NCBI RefSeq assembly: GCF_947500045.1 | Contig: NZ_CANMQQ010000013.1 | Location: 1 to 64,000 of the forward strand | Direction: 5' to 3' | Length of the DNA: 64,000 bases | From: an uncultured Ruegeria sp. | GTDB lineage: Bacteria > Pseudomonadota > Alphaproteobacteria > Rhodobacterales > Rhodobacteraceae | In this document: in pieces, positions 1 to 8,448 of the stretch | How the letters are laid out: each line of letters opens with the position of its first letter | How positions within the stretch are numbered: the stretch's first letter is position 1 | Translations under genes and position numbers: made by a program | Notes under the pieces: generated by a model | Seen by the model: only the letters and a program-made list of their open reading frames with translations | What the model was told of the DNA's origin: nothing | Databases searched by the model: none

Positions 1-474
1 TCACGTTTCAGCATGTGGGCCGCAAATACTTGTTGTCAAATGCGCAATTTATTGTCCTGCTCAAGCAACGATGGATGGCTACGTCGACCTCCCAGCAGAC
101 CTCTGAGGCGACGCAGCATCCTGTAATGTTGTCTCTCGTCAATGTCGGGTTGTCGTTGTGGGAGGGCATGGCGGATCGGAGGATCAGTCATGGAAACCCA
201 AACTTACCTGCCGTTCGCGCGCTTCGCCCAACCTGGAACAAAGGACGTATCGTCGGTCAGAAGCGGCCGCCAAAACCCAAGCATGTCTGGGCGACCCGAG
301 TTCGACTTGAACTGGCCGAAAACCACCGCGATTTCGCGTTGTTCAACATGGCATGTCTTACGGGCGAGGGCATCGATGACGATTGACGGCCTGCACATCA
401 TCGAAAGCTTTTTCAGTTACTTTTGGGTTGTCTCTCCCATAAAGTGCGTTGAAATCAGAGTTGGCGGTGATCGA
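1..474. other. Left edge, no intact gene
   Basis: No intact gene is supported before the TPP enzyme that starts at 475. The only recognisable content is a short remnant of a tyrosine integrase around 219-350. Reading frames are open over parts of the region in two frames, but neither gives a known protein apart from that remnant. Confidence 0.6.
219..350 (+). pseudogene. Tyrosine integrase N-terminal fragment
   Basis: One frame reads TWNKGRIVGQKRPPKPKHVW, then RVRLELAENHRDFALFNMA. This matches the N-terminal segment of a family of short tyrosine recombinases common on proteobacterial plasmids (typical form TWNKGR..GQK.PL.PKH.WAIR.RL). After about 43 residues the similarity stops and the frame ends soon after, so no catalytic domain remains. 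A second, more decayed copy of the same segment lies at 57795-57920. The pair suggests past integrase-linked rearrangement. Family assignment is from memory of the motif. Confidence 0.6.
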
Positions 475-2034
475 ATGAACGGCGCAGAATCGTTAGTCAA
501 AACCTTTCTTCACAACGGTGTGGATACGGTTTTCGCCAATCCAGGCACGTCTGAAATGCACTTTGTTGCGGCTCTTGATAGACATCCCGAGATGAACTGT
601 GTTCTGTGCCTTTTCGAAGGTGGAACGACGGGCGCTGCTGATGGCTACTACCGCATGAAACGGGACGTCGCCGGCACTCTGCTGCATCTTGCACCGGGGC
701 TAGGCAACGCATTTGCCAATCTACACAACGCCCGAAAATCGGGGTCCGGGATCGTGAATGTGGTGGGAGATCACGCAACACATCACCTGCGCTATGAAAG
801 CCCACTCAGAGGCGACATTATTGGCGTAAGTCAAGCCATAAGCCATTGGACACGAGTTTCTGATCAGGCCACAAGCGTCGCATCGGACGGGGCCGCAGCC
901 ATCCAGGCCGCCCGATCTCAAAACGGCCAGATCGCCACCCTTGTTCTTCCCGCCGATACGGCTTGGGATGCAGCGACTGGCCCTGCGATGACCAGCATTC
1001 TGGCCCAACCACTTCATCGTCCGTCCTTGGAAGACATCGAGGCCGCAGCCATGCGTCTAAAGGCTGCAAACGCGGCTTTGATGATAGGTGGGTCCGCGCT
1101 TTTTGGTCCACTTCGTGTACTGGCTGGAAAAATTTCCGTCAAAACCGGATGCCGCCTGTTGGCGGATACTCTAATCCCTCGAATTTCGAAGGGGGCCGGG
1201 GCTGCCAAATTGGATCAACTTGTGTATCCAATTGCACCCAAGATCGCTCAGCTTGAACAGACCTCCTCAATCACTTTGATCGGCGCCGACCAACCCGTTG
1301 CCTTCTTTGCATACCCGGGCAAACCGAGCACACCCGAGCCCGCCGGTTGCACGGTTTCAAGCCTGTGCACTCCGACGGATGATATTGCCTGGACTATTCA
1401 ATCACTGGCAGACGCAGTAGGTGTCACGAGCAAGACACAGCTGAACACATACGCTCTCGACCTGCCTCCAATCCCAACCGGAGATCTCACCCTAGCGAAA
1501 GTCGGCCAGGCGTTAGCGGCCCTCATTCCCGAGAATGCTATCGTTTGCAATGAATCCGTGACGTCTGGGTTTCACGTCATTCCTCCGACTGCAACCGCGC
1601 GACCACATGACTTGCTTGGGGGAACCGGTGGTGCGATAGGGCTTTGCCTACCGTGCGCAACCGGCGCAGCAATTGCATGTCCAGACAGAAATGTAATTGC
1701 TCTAACAGGCGATGGATCAGCCATGTACACGTTGCAATCTTTGTGGACGATGGCACGCGAATGCCTGGACGTTACGGTGATTGTTTTTGCAAACCGCGGC
1801 TATCAAATCCTTCGGGATGAGCTGGCAAATGTCGGTGTTGAGAGTTTTGGCAAGAATGCAGAGGCAATGTTTGATGTGGAAAACCCAACGCTTGATTGGG
1901 TTGCGCTCGCTAAAGGGCATGGTGTTCCTGGAATACGAATTGAAGACACCGATAGCTTTGTGAAAGCCCTTTCCGCGGGACTATCACGTAACGGCCCTTC
2001 CTTGATCGAAGTTATCTGCCCGCCAGCATCTTGA
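475..2034 (+). CDS. TPP-dependent acetolactate synthase-like enzyme
   Basis: A 519-residue thiamine-diphosphate enzyme of the acetolactate synthase/benzoylformate decarboxylase superfamily. The N-terminal PYR domain carries the catalytic glutamate in CLFEGGTTGAADGY (about residue 48). The C-terminal PP domain has the TPP/Mg motif GDGSAMYT (about 412), followed some 27 residues later by ANRGY. The frame stays open upstream to 142, but that extension has no family character, so the ATG at 475 is chosen; its ribosome binding site is weak. It has no ilvH-type small subunit beside it, so branched-chain amino acid synthesis is unlikely; a 2-oxoacid decarboxylase or carboligase is more plausible. 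It stands alone between an integrase remnant and an antiporter gene, so context gives no substrate. Confidence 0.8.
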   Translation: MNGAESLVKTFLHNGVDTVFANPGTSEMHFVAALDRHPEMNCVLCLFEGGTTGAADGYYRMKRDVAGTLLHLAPGLGNAFANLHNARKSGSGIVNVVGDHATHHLRYESPLRGDIIGVSQAISHWTRVSDQATSVASDGAAAIQAARSQNGQIATLVLPADTAWDAATGPAMTSILAQPLHRPSLEDIEAAAMRLKAANAALMIGGSALFGPLRVLAGKISVKTGCRLLADTLIPRISKGAGAAKLDQLVYPIAPKIAQLEQTSSITLIGADQPVAFFAYPGKPSTPEPAGCTVSSLCTPTDDIAWTIQSLADAVGVTSKTQLNTYALDLPPIPTGDLTLAKVGQALAALIPENAIVCNESVTSGFHVIPPTATARPHDLLGGTGGAIGLCLPCATGAAIACPDRNVIALTGDGSAMYTLQSLWTMARECLDVTVIVFANRGYQILRDELANVGVESFGKNAEAMFDVENPTLDWVALAKGHGVPGIRIEDTDSFVKALSAGLSRNGPSLIEVICPPAS

Positions 2035-2056
2035 GCACAAATTCCTTATGAAACGG

Positions 2057-2130
2057 CCGGCCCAGACCTGCCGTTCACTCACCGCGCTGGCGTCGCACTG
2101 CGGCCCGTCATTCCTGACATTCGCTGCAAC
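2057..2130. repeat. Dispersed intergenic repeat, copy 1
   Basis: This segment shares the string acctgccgttcac and neighbouring text with a second copy at 4999-5072. It also carries a variant of cattcctgacattcgctgc, a string I recall from intergenic repeats in Rhodobacteraceae. It lies in the 195-bp gap between the TPP enzyme and the antiporter. Nothing in it looks like a gene. Confidence 0.5.
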
Positions 2131-2229
2131 TGCACAGTCTGGACGAGTGTAAGTACACACATTGATTCCACTTGGTCGATCCAGCTTGAAGGGTAGATTC
2201 CATTAATTCGAGTTCTCAGGTAACAAGTA

Positions 2230-4767
2230 ATGATGGATATCGTCGTCATTACGACCATCATCACTTCGCTTTTTGTTGTAATCGGCTTGGCGGAACCACT
2301 GGCCGCGCGAATGCGCCTGCCCTACAGCGTTATCCTCGCCGTCCTGGGGATAGTGATCGGGCTTGGCGCGACGTTCTTTCTCGACACTGACCTGACGAAT
2401 GCACTGAACCCGGGGGCGCAGGCAATTATCGATCTACCGATCCGGTCAGACGTCTTCCTCTACGTTTTCCTGCCAACGCTGCTCTTTCAGGCGACACTCG
2501 GCATGAACCTGCGCAGGATGCTGGATGACTGGATGCCCATCCTGATGATGGCAGTTGTGGCAGTGATTGTCGCAACTCTCTCCATTGGCTATGCGCTGAG
2601 TTGGGTAAGTGCCCTGCCGCTGGCCGCCTGCCTGTTGATCGGCGCTATTGTGTCAACAACTGATCCTTCGGCGGTTGTCAGCATTTTCCGGTCGATTTCG
2701 GCACCGCGCAGGTTGTCGCGAATAATTGAGGGTGAAAGCCTTCTTAACGATGCTGCTGCGGTCGCTCTTTTCGGACTATTCATGAGCTTCGTAATGCTCG
2801 GGCGACCCGATCCATTGCTAAGTGAAGCCGTGGGGCAGTTTCCGCTGTTGATCGCAGGCGGAGCACTCACTGGTTGGCTCATGGCGCGCATGGCGGTCTG
2901 GCTGATGGCTTTTGTAGATCGCTGGGAAATGGCGCAGATTTCAATTTCCATTGCGCTGCCTTACCTCGCCTACATCGTTGCAGAGCAAAGCATCGGGGCT
3001 TCGGGTGTCATTGCGGTGGTGGCCGCGGGTCTTACGCTCAACCTCACAGGCCCCGGTCGTTTGTCACCGGTCGCCTGGACAAATCTGCAAGAAGTTTGGG
3101 ATCTTCTGGCACATTGGGCAGGCGCGCTGATCTTTATTCTTGCAGCGTTGCTGATACCGAGATTGCTGGAAGAGGTGCGGCCGTCCGACTTTGGCCTGCT
3201 GGTTGTGGTGGTTCTGGCCGCCATGCTCGCACGGGCAACAATTCTGTTCGGGTTGCTGCCACTGCTTACGGCAATAGGCCTGTCGCCAGCTGTTGAACGC
3301 CCCTATCGCACCGCAATACTGTGGGGTGGACTTCGTGGTGCCGTGACGCTGGCGCTGGCGCTGGCTGTTACCGAAAGCACGCATATCCCGCTTGAGACCA
3401 AGCGCCTGGTCGGCATTCTGGCCACTGGCTTTACGCTGTTTACACTGATTGTTCAGGGTACAACCTTGCGCACGGTGATCACAAAACTGGAGCTCGACAG
3501 GCTTTCTCCGCTTGATACCGCCCTGTCGCGTCAGGTGGTCGCCGTAGCATTGCAATCCGTTCGCGAGGACGTGTCCCGCACAGCAGAAAACTATAACCTG
3601 ACCCACGATATCGTCAGGAACGAAGCCAAACAGTTTAGTGAACGCCTGGACGAAGCCGTAAAGGCCGCTGAAGACAGCGCGCAGATCCTTGATCGTGACC
3701 GGGTCACGCTTGGTCTTATCGCGCTGGCCGGTGCAGAGCGGGATTCCGTCTTGGCTCGGATGCGGGAACGCACCATGTCATCGGTTCTGAGTGAGAAGAT
3801 TTTGTCCGATGCGGATCGGCTCATTGAAGGCGCACGGACTGGCGGACGGATCGGCTATCAGCGCGCATCAAATCGGTCGGTCGTTTACGGCAGATCTTTT
3901 CGGATCGCCGTGTTTCTACACAACCGGCTTCGAATTTTGTTCCCACTCACGCGTATCACAACGGACAGGTTCGAAAGATTGCTCATGCAACGTCTGATCC
4001 TGCAGGACCTCGATGGGTTCGTCCGCGGCCGCATCCGCCGGATCCATGGCCGCCGGGTTGCGGAATTGCTGGATGAAGTGTTGGCGCGTCGATCCGAGGC
4101 GGTTGAGACGGCGCTTGATGGTCTGAGACTGCAATTTCCCGGTTACGCCGAAAAGTTAGAGCGACGGTTCATCCAGCGAACCGCGCTGCGCCTTGAAGAA
4201 CGTGAATATGCGGTCATGCGCGAAGACGGCCTTGTGGGCGAAGAACTCTATTCCGTGTTGATGCAGGAAGTGGCGACGCGACGTACGTTATCTGAAGGAC
4301 GTCCAAAGTTGGACATCACTCTTAAAGGACGGGATCTGGTTAGGCAGTTCCCACTATTTTCCGATCTCGACAAATCTTCGCTCAGGAAACTTAGCCGGGC
4401 GCTGCGTACCCGATATGCCAACGCGGGTGATACCATCATATCCAAAGACGAATTCGCCCGGAGTGTATTCTTCATTGCTTCCGGGGCGGTGGAAGTGGAA
4501 CTCGGCAGGCACAGCTCGCGGCTGGGTCGCGGTGAAATGTTTGGGCAATTGGCCATGCTATTGAAACGGCCCCGTCGCGTAAACGTGCGGGCGTTGGCAC
4601 CCTCGACCCTGCTTATGCTTGACGAGGCAAGTTTCCGGCGCTTACTGCGGCGAAGCAATGCCATGCGAAGCTCTGTCAAGATCAGCGCTGACAAGCGCAT
4701 GATCGACCCAGCGGTGTTGGATCTGGATGAGGCAGAGGGATCCTCAAAAAAAGGGACTATATCTTGA
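2230..4767 (+). CDS. CPA1 Na+/H+ antiporter with cyclic-nucleotide-binding tail
   Basis: An 845-residue cation:proton antiporter. Residues about 1-430 form a membrane domain with some twelve hydrophobic segments and CPA1 signatures: TTDPSAVVS (about residue 143) and EGESLLND (about 167), which hold the ion-binding acidic residues. A long charged cytosolic linker follows (about 440-700). The C-terminal part, about 706-815, reads as a cyclic-nucleotide-binding domain: FPLFSDLDKSSLRKLSRAL at its start, then FIASGAVEVEL and GRGEMFGQLAMLLKRPRR in the phosphate-binding-cassette region. Family members exchange Na+ or K+ for H+ at the inner membrane; gating by cAMP or cGMP is inferred from the tail. 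The same domain order occurs in sperm-type NHEs. It starts at ATG 2230, with a second ATG at 2233. Confidence 0.88.
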   Translation: MMDIVVITTIITSLFVVIGLAEPLAARMRLPYSVILAVLGIVIGLGATFFLDTDLTNALNPGAQAIIDLPIRSDVFLYVFLPTLLFQATLGMNLRRMLDDWMPILMMAVVAVIVATLSIGYALSWVSALPLAACLLIGAIVSTTDPSAVVSIFRSISAPRRLSRIIEGESLLNDAAAVALFGLFMSFVMLGRPDPLLSEAVGQFPLLIAGGALTGWLMARMAVWLMAFVDRWEMAQISISIALPYLAYIVAEQSIGASGVIAVVAAGLTLNLTGPGRLSPVAWTNLQEVWDLLAHWAGALIFILAALLIPRLLEEVRPSDFGLLVVVVLAAMLARATILFGLLPLLTAIGLSPAVERPYRTAILWGGLRGAVTLALALAVTESTHIPLETKRLVGILATGFTLFTLIVQGTTLRTVITKLELDRLSPLDTALSRQVVAVALQSVREDVSRTAENYNLTHDIVRNEAKQFSERLDEAVKAAEDSAQILDRDRVTLGLIALAGAERDSVLARMRERTMSSVLSEKILSDADRLIEGARTGGRIGYQRASNRSVVYGRSFRIAVFLHNRLRILFPLTRITTDRFERLLMQRLILQDLDGFVRGRIRRIHGRRVAELLDEVLARRSEAVETALDGLRLQFPGYAEKLERRFIQRTALRLEEREYAVMREDGLVGEELYSVLMQEVATRRTLSEGRPKLDITLKGRDLVRQFPLFSDLDKSSLRKLSRALRTRYANAGDTIISKDEFARSVFFIASGAVEVELGRHSSRLGRGEMFGQLAMLLKRPRRVNVRALAPSTLLMLDEASFRRLLRRSNAMRSSVKISADKRMIDPAVLDLDEAEGSSKKGTIS

Positions 4768-5285
4768 GAGTTTCTCAATTGGAAAGGAACCGCAAAATCA
4801 ACAGCGGTGTTTCACGGGCACCAGCCGGGTTCTGTTTCGTTGAATGTCTACACCTATCAGAGGCTTGTTCACTCGAGAAAAACCGTCACTACCCTCAACA
4901 TCTCGGAAAATCGCCCCAATTGCCGACCTCTCATTTTTTAAGCGTCAGTCAAGAAGTGCAGCTGTATTAGACAGCGGGGCGCACGATCTGCGATATCAAC
5001 GGCCCAAACCTGCCGTTCACAGACCGGTCAAGATGCCGCGGTCGCAGCCCGCTTACCGGCCATTCACTGCGGGAGCAAAATCTCGAGGTCCACGAATGCT
5101 AAAGTCGCGGACAAAGCCGCCCATGCCGGTTTGGATGCGAACGTCTGCTATTCATCCCAATACAAATAAGCCCACACCCTTGACCAAGCGCCCTAGCACA
5201 TTTAGGCAAAATTGATCTGCCCGCCGGGACGACCCGGCCAGGAACGGCGCTTAGTCAGGACGACCTGATAAAACTGAGGTCGAAG
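4768..5285. other. Intergenic stretch with dispersed repeat copy 2
   Basis: A 518-bp gap without a credible gene; the open frame at 4844-5215 has Pro/Arg/Ser-rich, shadow-like composition. Bases 4999-5072 hold the second copy of the repeat at 2057-2130 (shared acctgccgttcac), followed by ggtcgcagcccgcttaccgg and gccattcactgcgg, which recur in altered form at 6090-6130. Confidence 0.5.
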
Positions 5286-5906
5286 ATGACAACCAAACAC
5301 AAAAATGCAAAGAAACTAATAGAGGGTCGACCCGCCCTAATCGTGATCGACATTCAGAAGAGCACGTTCATTGATAACAGCGCAATCCGCTCAATCGACA
5401 ATATGCCGGGCTATAGGGAACGAATGATCGCGGCGCGCGATTTGGTTGACGCTGCACATCAAAACAATGTGCCCGTCATCTTCATTCAGGAAGTTCATCG
5501 TTCCGACCGGATCGACTTCGGCCGGGAGCTGGATGGCGATGAGGACATACACTGTCTCGAAGGTGATCCACGGACAGAGGTTGCCAAAGAAGAGATGGGA
5601 TATCGCACTGGTGACTATTTAGTTCCGAAGCGGCGTTATTCTGCGTTTTTTGGAACCGATTTCGAAATTCTGCTACGCGGCCTGAAGGTAGATACTCTGA
5701 TACTATGCGGAGGGTTGACCGATGTCTGTGTGCACTACACGTTCGTTGATGGCCACCAATCAGACTACTTTTGCCGCGTTGTGGAGGATTGCGTCGGCGG
5801 GTCATCGCTCCAAGCCCATGAAGCTGCGCTTAGAGCAATGGAGTATTTGCAAACCGGCGCTGTTCAGAACCGTGAAACAGTGATCAACGCGATCTCTCTA
5901 CTCTGA
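5286..5906 (+). CDS. Isochorismatase-family cysteine hydrolase
   Basis: A 206-residue soluble hydrolase of the isochorismatase-like (nicotinamidase-type) family. The catalytic triad is visible: Asp in ALIVIDIQ (about residue 22), Lys in VPKRRYSAF (about 117), and Cys in LTDVCVHYT (about 147) preceded by the family's non-proline cis-peptide region. Family members cleave amide or vinyl-ether bonds (isochorismate, nicotinamide, N-carbamoyl compounds). No neighbour identifies the substrate. It lies 410 bp upstream of the cyanophycin operon, so a role with amide-containing breakdown products is possible but unproven. The ATG at 5286 follows gaggtcgaag. Confidence 0.85.
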   Translation: MTTKHKNAKKLIEGRPALIVIDIQKSTFIDNSAIRSIDNMPGYRERMIAARDLVDAAHQNNVPVIFIQEVHRSDRIDFGRELDGDEDIHCLEGDPRTEVAKEEMGYRTGDYLVPKRRYSAFFGTDFEILLRGLKVDTLILCGGLTDVCVHYTFVDGHQSDYFCRVVEDCVGGSSLQAHEAALRAMEYLQTGAVQNRETVINAISLL

Positions 5907-5988
5907 TCCGAAATGGCTTCTTTATTTCTATTTCACATTGCCTAAAGCCCAATCCAGCCATTCGAAATGTGTCGAAGGCTGTTAGGTT

Positions 5989-6062
5989 TGGGCTCGTACC
6001 TGTCCTCGGATGCGACGCGGCATCGGCATGATCTTTTACGCCCGGCGATCCAACCACGGCCC
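5989..6062 (+). repeat. 74-bp perfect repeat, copy A
   Basis: These 74 bases match the reverse complement of 26903-26976 exactly; similarity drops off sharply on both sides. They lie in the 409-bp gap before iadA (5907-6315), which holds no credible gene. Bases 6090-6130 in the same gap are a further variant of the repeat seen at 4999-5072 (ggtcgcaatccgcaaagccg, then gccattcgccgca). What the 74-bp unit does is unknown. Confidence 0.85.
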
Positions 6063-6315
6063 GTACCGGACTCTCAACACCCTCTAGAATTGCGGCGGTC
6101 GCAATCCGCAAAGCCGCCATTCGCCGCAACAGCAAGACGCAAGACGCAAGGCTAGGCGAACTCACAATCTGCGCAACAAGTCGTCCGTACTCTTCCTCAA
6201 TATCCGCTAGGGCTTAGACTCCGACATTCGTGCTTTCTCCGAAATAGGGGATGGTTCTTTTGCTGTCTTTTAGTGCAAAAAAGGATGTCTTCGCTCCTAC
6301 TGACGGATATGAAAC

Positions 6316-7482
6316 GTGTTGAAACTTATCAAGAATGCGAACCTCTATTCGCCTGCACCTTTTGGTTTGGGCCATATTCTCACCGCAGGTGAACGCATCA
6401 TTTACCTCGGTAGCGTAGTGCCCGAATTGCCGGATCAGCTTCAGGCCGAGGTCATTGACGTCGACGGCGCAGCGGTTGTTCCGGGCTTCATTGACGGGCA
6501 TGCGCATATCACCGGCGGTGGCGGCGAAGCCGGACCAGCCAGTCGGGTGCCGCCGATGGTCCTGTCCTCTTTCACCCGTGCTGGTGTCACTTCGGTCGTT
6601 GGGGTCTTGGGCACCGACGATCTGACCCGCAACACGCAGACGCTGGTACAGCAGGCCTATGGGCTGCGGGCCGAGGGGCTTTCGGCCTGGTGTCACACTG
6701 GTGGCTATCACGTGCCTCTAACCACCCTCACCGGCTCAGCCCGCGGTGATATCGTGTTTCTTGATCCGGTTATCGGTGTTGGGGAACTGGCGATTAGTGA
6801 TCACCGATCGAGCCAACCGACGTTGGACGAGTTTCTGCGGATTGCAAGCGAGGCGCATGTCGCGGGCCTGATGACCAGCAAGGCCGGCATAGTTCATTGC
6901 CATATGGGAGACGGCGAGCGGGGTCTGTCGATATTGGAACAGACGATCGCGACTTGTGAAATCCCCGCACGTGTCTTCAACCCAACCCATGTTAATCGCA
7001 ACAAACCACTTTTCGAACAGGCCGTCGCGCTGGCGCGGCACGGATGTTACATCGACGCGACCGCATTCCCCTGCGCGCATATCGAGCCGGGCATTTCAGC
7101 CGCCGAAGCCTACATCCAATTCCGCGATATGGGCGGTCGCGCGGACCGATTCACCATCAGCTCTGACGGTGGTGGTTGCCTGCCTGCCTTTGACCGTGAC
7201 GGTAATCTGACACGGTTCGGTGTGGGTTTGTCGGACACTTTGCCCGAAACGCTGCGCGACCTTACCGATAGGGGAATGCCCCTGTCTGATGCGCTGGCTC
7301 CGTTGACGTCAAATGTCGCCGATCTGCTGAAGTTACATCGAAAAGGTCGTCTGAAGGTTGGCATGGACGCGGATCTGGTGGTTCTTGACGAAAACACTGC
7401 GGTGCGGCATGTGATGGCCCGGGGGGAATGGCATGTCCGCGATGGCCAAATAGCCCGACGCGGCATGTATGAACAGGTTTGA
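6316..7482 (+). CDS. iadA: Isoaspartyl dipeptidase
   Basis: A 388-residue amidohydrolase-superfamily metalloenzyme that cleaves beta-aspartyl dipeptides. Next to cyanophycin genes its likely substrate is beta-Asp-Arg, giving free Asp and Arg. Visible features are the metal motif GFIDGHAHITGGGGE (His at about 62 and 64), GVGELAISDHRS (about 154), the metal-ligand region IVHCHMGDGERG (about 192), NPTHVNRNKPL and the catalytic Asp in TISSDGGG. In E. coli IadA the bridging ligand is a carboxylated Lys; here the GVGE stretch has Glu at or near that point, as I recall for some relatives. The start is GTG at 6316 (or the TTG after it); no ATG fits. It is the first gene of the operon, 54 bp before cphB. 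Confidence 0.9.
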   Translation: MLKLIKNANLYSPAPFGLGHILTAGERIIYLGSVVPELPDQLQAEVIDVDGAAVVPGFIDGHAHITGGGGEAGPASRVPPMVLSSFTRAGVTSVVGVLGTDDLTRNTQTLVQQAYGLRAEGLSAWCHTGGYHVPLTTLTGSARGDIVFLDPVIGVGELAISDHRSSQPTLDEFLRIASEAHVAGLMTSKAGIVHCHMGDGERGLSILEQTIATCEIPARVFNPTHVNRNKPLFEQAVALARHGCYIDATAFPCAHIEPGISAAEAYIQFRDMGGRADRFTISSDGGGCLPAFDRDGNLTRFGVGLSDTLPETLRDLTDRGMPLSDALAPLTSNVADLLKLHRKGRLKVGMDADLVVLDENTAVRHVMARGEWHVRDGQIARRGMYEQV

Positions 7483-7536
7483 GCGTCCGCGCGGTCCCCG
7501 GTGGCTGCCCGCTGTAGCACCGGAAGGTAGTTAGAT

Positions 7537-8433
7537 ATGTGCCCTGCACCCATTGATGCAGAGACCCCGCGCGGGTTCATCATTCCAATCGGCGGTGGCG
7601 AAGACCGCGTCAAGGAAATGCAGATTCACCGCAAATTCGTGGAACTGTCCGGCGGTGCGGATGCCGATATCGTCGTGATCCCGACAGCCTCGATGCTGGA
7701 AGAAACCGGACCGGATTATAACCGTATTTTCTCAGAACTCGGGGCCGGTCAAGTCGAGTTTCTGCCGATCTCGCGCCGCGCCGATTGCGACAATCCCGAC
7801 TATGCCGAAATGCTGGACCGCGCCACCGGGATATTCATGACTGGTGGGAACCAGCTGCGCTTGTCGGCGATTCTGGGTGGGACGCTTGTCGCGCAGAAAA
7901 TCCGGCGTCGGAATGCGGCGGGTGTACCGGTTGCGGGGACCTCTGCCGGGGCTTCGATCATGTCCGAGCACATGGTTGCAGGCGGTAGCAGCAATTCGGC
8001 CCCTGCCGAAGGCAATATCACTCTGGCCCCGGGTATGGGGCTGACCAATGCGGTCATCATTGACCAGCATTTTACACAGCGTAACCGTCTAGGCCGCCTG
8101 CTAACCGCCTCATCTTTCAACCCATTTCTGATTGGGCTGGGCGTTGACGAAGACACGGCGGCCTTCATCGGGCCCGATAACGTTCTTGAGGTTGTCGGCA
8201 GCGGATCCGTTACTGTGGTGGATGCCAACCATCTGACGCATTCGTCGATGTGGGATGCCCGCCGCGGCGAGGCGCTGAGCCTTCTGGGACTTCGGCTTGA
8301 CGTTCTGGGCGAAGGGTGCCGTTATGATCTGACGGCTCGCCAGGCTTTTCCGCCGGATGAGCATATGGCGTTCTGTACCTTACCGGACCTGTCCGGGGAT
8401 GAGGTCGCCAGCGAGGGGGGAATAAAAAGTTAA
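7537..8433 (+). CDS. cphB: Cyanophycinase
   Basis: A 298-residue serine exopeptidase of family S51 that hydrolyses the cyanophycin polymer to beta-Asp-Arg dipeptides. The nucleophile elbow is GTSAGAS with Ser at about residue 136. Other family features are GGGEDR near the N-terminus, FMTGGNQLRL, and IIDQHFTQRNRLGRL with the conserved Gln-His. There is no signal peptide, as expected for use of an intracellular storage polymer. It lies between iadA and cphA, only 15 bp before cphA, where ggggagcc gives a good ribosome binding site. The length is usual for the family. Confidence 0.93.
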   Translation: MCPAPIDAETPRGFIIPIGGGEDRVKEMQIHRKFVELSGGADADIVVIPTASMLEETGPDYNRIFSELGAGQVEFLPISRRADCDNPDYAEMLDRATGIFMTGGNQLRLSAILGGTLVAQKIRRRNAAGVPVAGTSAGASIMSEHMVAGGSSNSAPAEGNITLAPGMGLTNAVIIDQHFTQRNRLGRLLTASSFNPFLIGLGVDEDTAAFIGPDNVLEVVGSGSVTVVDANHLTHSSMWDARRGEALSLLGLRLDVLGEGCRYDLTARQAFPPDEHMAFCTLPDLSGDEVASEGGIKS

Positions 8434-8448
8434 CCAACGGGGAGCCTC

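Noticed and set aside
142..474. In-frame extension of the TPP enzyme to 142
   Set aside because: The extra 111 codons show no family similarity and overlap an integrase remnant in another frame; family proteins begin at about the ATG at 475.
4844..5215. Possible 123-residue protein
   Set aside because: Composition rich in Pro, Arg and Ser, covers an intergenic repeat, no ribosome binding site or family.
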